This document shows positions 5,269-5,644 of a DNA stretch of 5,644 nucleotides, one piece after another; positions within the stretch are counted from its first letter, which is position 1, and each line of letters starts with the position of its first letter. The position numbers were made by a program, and so were the translations under genes. The notes under the pieces were generated by a model, which had not been told where the DNA came from, did not search any database, and saw only the letters and a program-made list of their open reading frames with translations. The DNA is from Cyanobacteria bacterium UBA8156 (lineage in GTDB: Bacteria > Cyanobacteriota > Cyanobacteriia > Pseudanabaenales > Pseudanabaenaceae), in assembly GCA_003456125.1 (NCBI GenBank), contig DMPD01000218.1, forward strand, positions 1 to 5,644, read 5' to 3'.

Positions 5269-5644
5269 TAACCCCAGCAGCGATCGCGGTAGGGGCAGTG
5301 ATCGCACACAGAATCGGGCTGGGGCCGCTTGGGATAGGGATTTTGCAGCAATGCCCGCAGGCGATCGCCCAAATCCTGACGGGTCTGTTGGTGCTGGGCG
5401 GCGCTGTAGGGAATGCGCACCGTTTCCCCCGTGGCTGTAAACCAGTAAGTAAAATCCAGGGCGGCCGGGGGCAACGGACTGGTTTCCGCCAGCACAAACA
5501 AATACAAGCGGGTTTGCCAAGACTGGGCCAAGTGGGCGGGCGGGGGCGGCTCCCGATGGGTCTTCCAATCGTAAATGTGGGCCGTGCGATCGCCCACAAT
5601 CAGCAAATCGTACACCGCCATCAACACCGCCGGTTCGGGAGCGT
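5268..5644 (-). CDS. RecB/Cas4-like PD-(D/E)XK nuclease, C-terminal part
   Basis: The frame is open through the right edge of the window, so only the last 124 residues are visible and the true start lies outside. Counting from the edge, YDLL (Asp12), YDWKT (Asp25, Lys27) and QTRLYLFVLAE (Gln43 first) reproduce the active-site core of RecB-family nucleases: motif II Asp, the D-x-K pair of motif III, and the Q-x3-Y motif. The C-terminus has CDHCPYRDRC (Cys113, Cys116, Cys122), the three-cysteine end of the 4Fe-4S cluster found in Cas4 and AddB-type nucleases. The fourth cysteine would lie in the unseen N-terminal part. A DNA exonuclease or repair role is the family expectation. No cas genes or repeats are in view, so a CRISPR role is not supported. 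It converges on pyrC. Confidence 0.85.
   Translation of the reverse strand, partial: APEPAVLMAVYDLLIVGDRTAHIYDWKTHREPPPPAHLAQSWQTRLYLFVLAETSPLPPAALDFTYWFTATGETVRIPYSAAQHQQTRQDLGDRLRALLQNPYPKRPQPDSVCDHCPYRDRCWG

Larger units (their letters stand above)
483..5593. repeat. HIP1 octamers (GCGATCGC), 15 copies
   Basis: Perfect GCGATCGC palindromes begin at 483, 764, 783, 1578, 2910, 3310, 3598, 3717, 3971, 4410, 4746, 5160, 5280, 5361 and 5586. That is about one per 380 bases, against one per ~65,000 expected for a random octamer at even base composition. HIP1 is a known feature of many cyanobacterial genomes. All copies lie inside coding regions here, and none occurs in the first 480 bases. Confidence 0.9.

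Noticed and set aside
4556..5599. Minus-strand open frame of 347 codons across pyrC and the nuclease
   Set aside because: It overlaps two genes with clear active-site motifs in other frames, and the translation is Pro/Arg/Gly-rich shadow sequence.
5268..5644. A CRISPR-Cas locus suggested by the Cas4-like protein
   Set aside because: No repeat-spacer array and no cas1, cas2 or effector gene is visible, and RecB-like nucleases of this kind are common outside CRISPR loci.

Overview
The window is a stretch of cyanobacterial chromosome. Three observations support this. It carries genes for oxygenic photosynthesis: psbO of photosystem II, and psaL and psaI of photosystem I. The octamer GCGATCGC (HIP1), a hallmark of many cyanobacterial genomes, occurs 15 times in 5.6 kb by my count. 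The proteins also resemble cyanobacterial family members as I remember them. The presence of psaI argues against Gloeobacter, which is reported to lack it. The species cannot be named from this window. Base composition is GC-rich except for the first ~300 bases, which are AT-richer and contain no HIP1 site.

Layout from left to right. A short DUF29-type gene lies on the minus strand (13-279). Next is a minus-strand pair: an uncharacterised 103-residue protein (1063-1374) whose stop overlaps the start of hisB (431-1066) in an ATGA. psbO (1506-2333, plus strand) is divergent from that pair. psbO converges on a minus-strand psaL-psaI operon (psaL 2660-3160, psaI 2477-2593), and a strong hairpin that can act in both directions lies between them. 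A gene for an unrecognised multi-pass membrane protein (3261-3797, minus) sits just upstream of psaL. It is divergent from a dihydroorotase gene of the pyrC type (3905-5233, plus). The right edge holds the C-terminal part of a RecB/Cas4-like PD-(D/E)XK nuclease on the minus strand (5268 to beyond the window).

Functionally this is mostly housekeeping sequence. PsbO stabilises the manganese cluster of photosystem II on the lumen side. PsaL and PsaI form the trimerisation region of photosystem I. HisB and dihydroorotase serve histidine and pyrimidine synthesis. I found no CRISPR array, insertion sequence, tRNA, rRNA or clear new multi-gene system. The points most worth a second look are the uncharacterised gene coupled to hisB, the Gln in place of the first metal-binding His of the dihydroorotase, an extra cysteine in PsbO, a lengthened PsaL loop with a cysteine, the apparently truncated DUF29 gene, and the hairpins and inverted repeat near the photosystem genes.
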